A stretch of DNA of 5,140 nucleotides from an uncultured bacterium (GTDB taxonomy: Bacteria; Cyanobacteriota; Vampirovibrionia; Gastranaerophilales; Gastranaerophilaceae): NCBI GenBank assembly GCA_902772945.1, contig CACYCU010000126.1, positions 1 through 5,140 of the forward strand. Reading direction: 5' to 3'. The notes under the pieces are model-generated. The model was given only the letters and a program-made list of their open reading frames with translations. It was not told the DNA's origin and did not search any database. The position numbers were made by a program, and so were the translations under genes. How positions within the stretch are numbered: position 1 is the stretch's first letter; every line of letters begins with the position of its first letter. This document shows positions 5,091 through 5,140 of this stretch, piece after piece.

Positions 5091-5140
5091 GTAAATCCTC
5101 AACTCTTCTGATTGCTCAGTATTTACCCCTCTATTGAGGG
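5091..5140 (+). other. Structured non-coding sequence cut by the right edge
   Basis: GTAAAT (5091-5096) can pair with ATTTAC (5121-5126), enclosing CTGA/TCAG (5108-5111 with 5116-5119) around TTGC. CCCTC (5127-5131) pairs with GAGGG (5136-5140) around TATT, and this stem may continue past the edge. CCTC at 5097-5100 could compete for the same GAGG. No reading frame of useful length is present in 5031-5140. It may be the leader of the next gene, a small RNA, or the terminator of a convergent gene. Confidence 0.3.

Overview
The window is AT-rich bacterial DNA with two divergent transcription units. The leftward unit (1-1954, minus strand) is the first 651 codons of a large protein that runs off the left edge. 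The rightward unit (about 2033-5030) is a compact ribosomal protein/translocon operon: rpsE (S5), rpmD (L30), rplO (L15) and secY, closed by an intrinsic terminator. The S5 core resembles cyanobacterial S5 as I remember it. However, rpmD is present, and photosynthetic cyanobacteria lack L30. Together with the low GC content and a 'VSFSG' motif near the N-terminus of the left-hand protein, this suggests a non-photosynthetic cyanobacterial relative (Vampirovibrionia/Melainabacteria, perhaps Gastranaerophilales). That placement is inference.

Left part: the partial gene encodes what looks like a chimeric, catalytically degenerate AAA+ protein. In order it shows an Asn/Lys-rich N-terminus, a Clp N-domain-like region, a ClpA/B/C first-ATPase-domain-like region without a Walker A motif but with a recognisable Clp lid, and then an FtsH-like AAA module. 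In the FtsH-like module the Walker A Lys, both Walker B acids and the sensor-1 Asn are all replaced, although the flanking sequence aligns well. This is the most unusual object in the window.

Middle (1955-2243): a divergent intergenic region. It holds a good sigma70-type promoter facing rpsE, a perfect TTATCCACA DnaA-box 9-mer, a small hairpin, and a 67-bp element of two interlocked perfect 11-bp inverted repeats. That element lies a few bases before the rpsE ribosome binding site, where rplR (L18) would normally be.

Right part: rpsE, rpmD, rplO and secY follow the usual spc order. The first spc half (rplN to rplR) is absent upstream, and a terminator directly after secY cuts off adk/map/infA. 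The rpmD-rplO gap (107 bp) is unexpectedly long and structured, while rplO and secY overlap by one base. S5, L30 and L15 are made for the ribosome and SecY for the membrane insertion channel that works with it. The last 110 bp hold no gene, but show a possible promoter and RNA structure that continue past the right edge.
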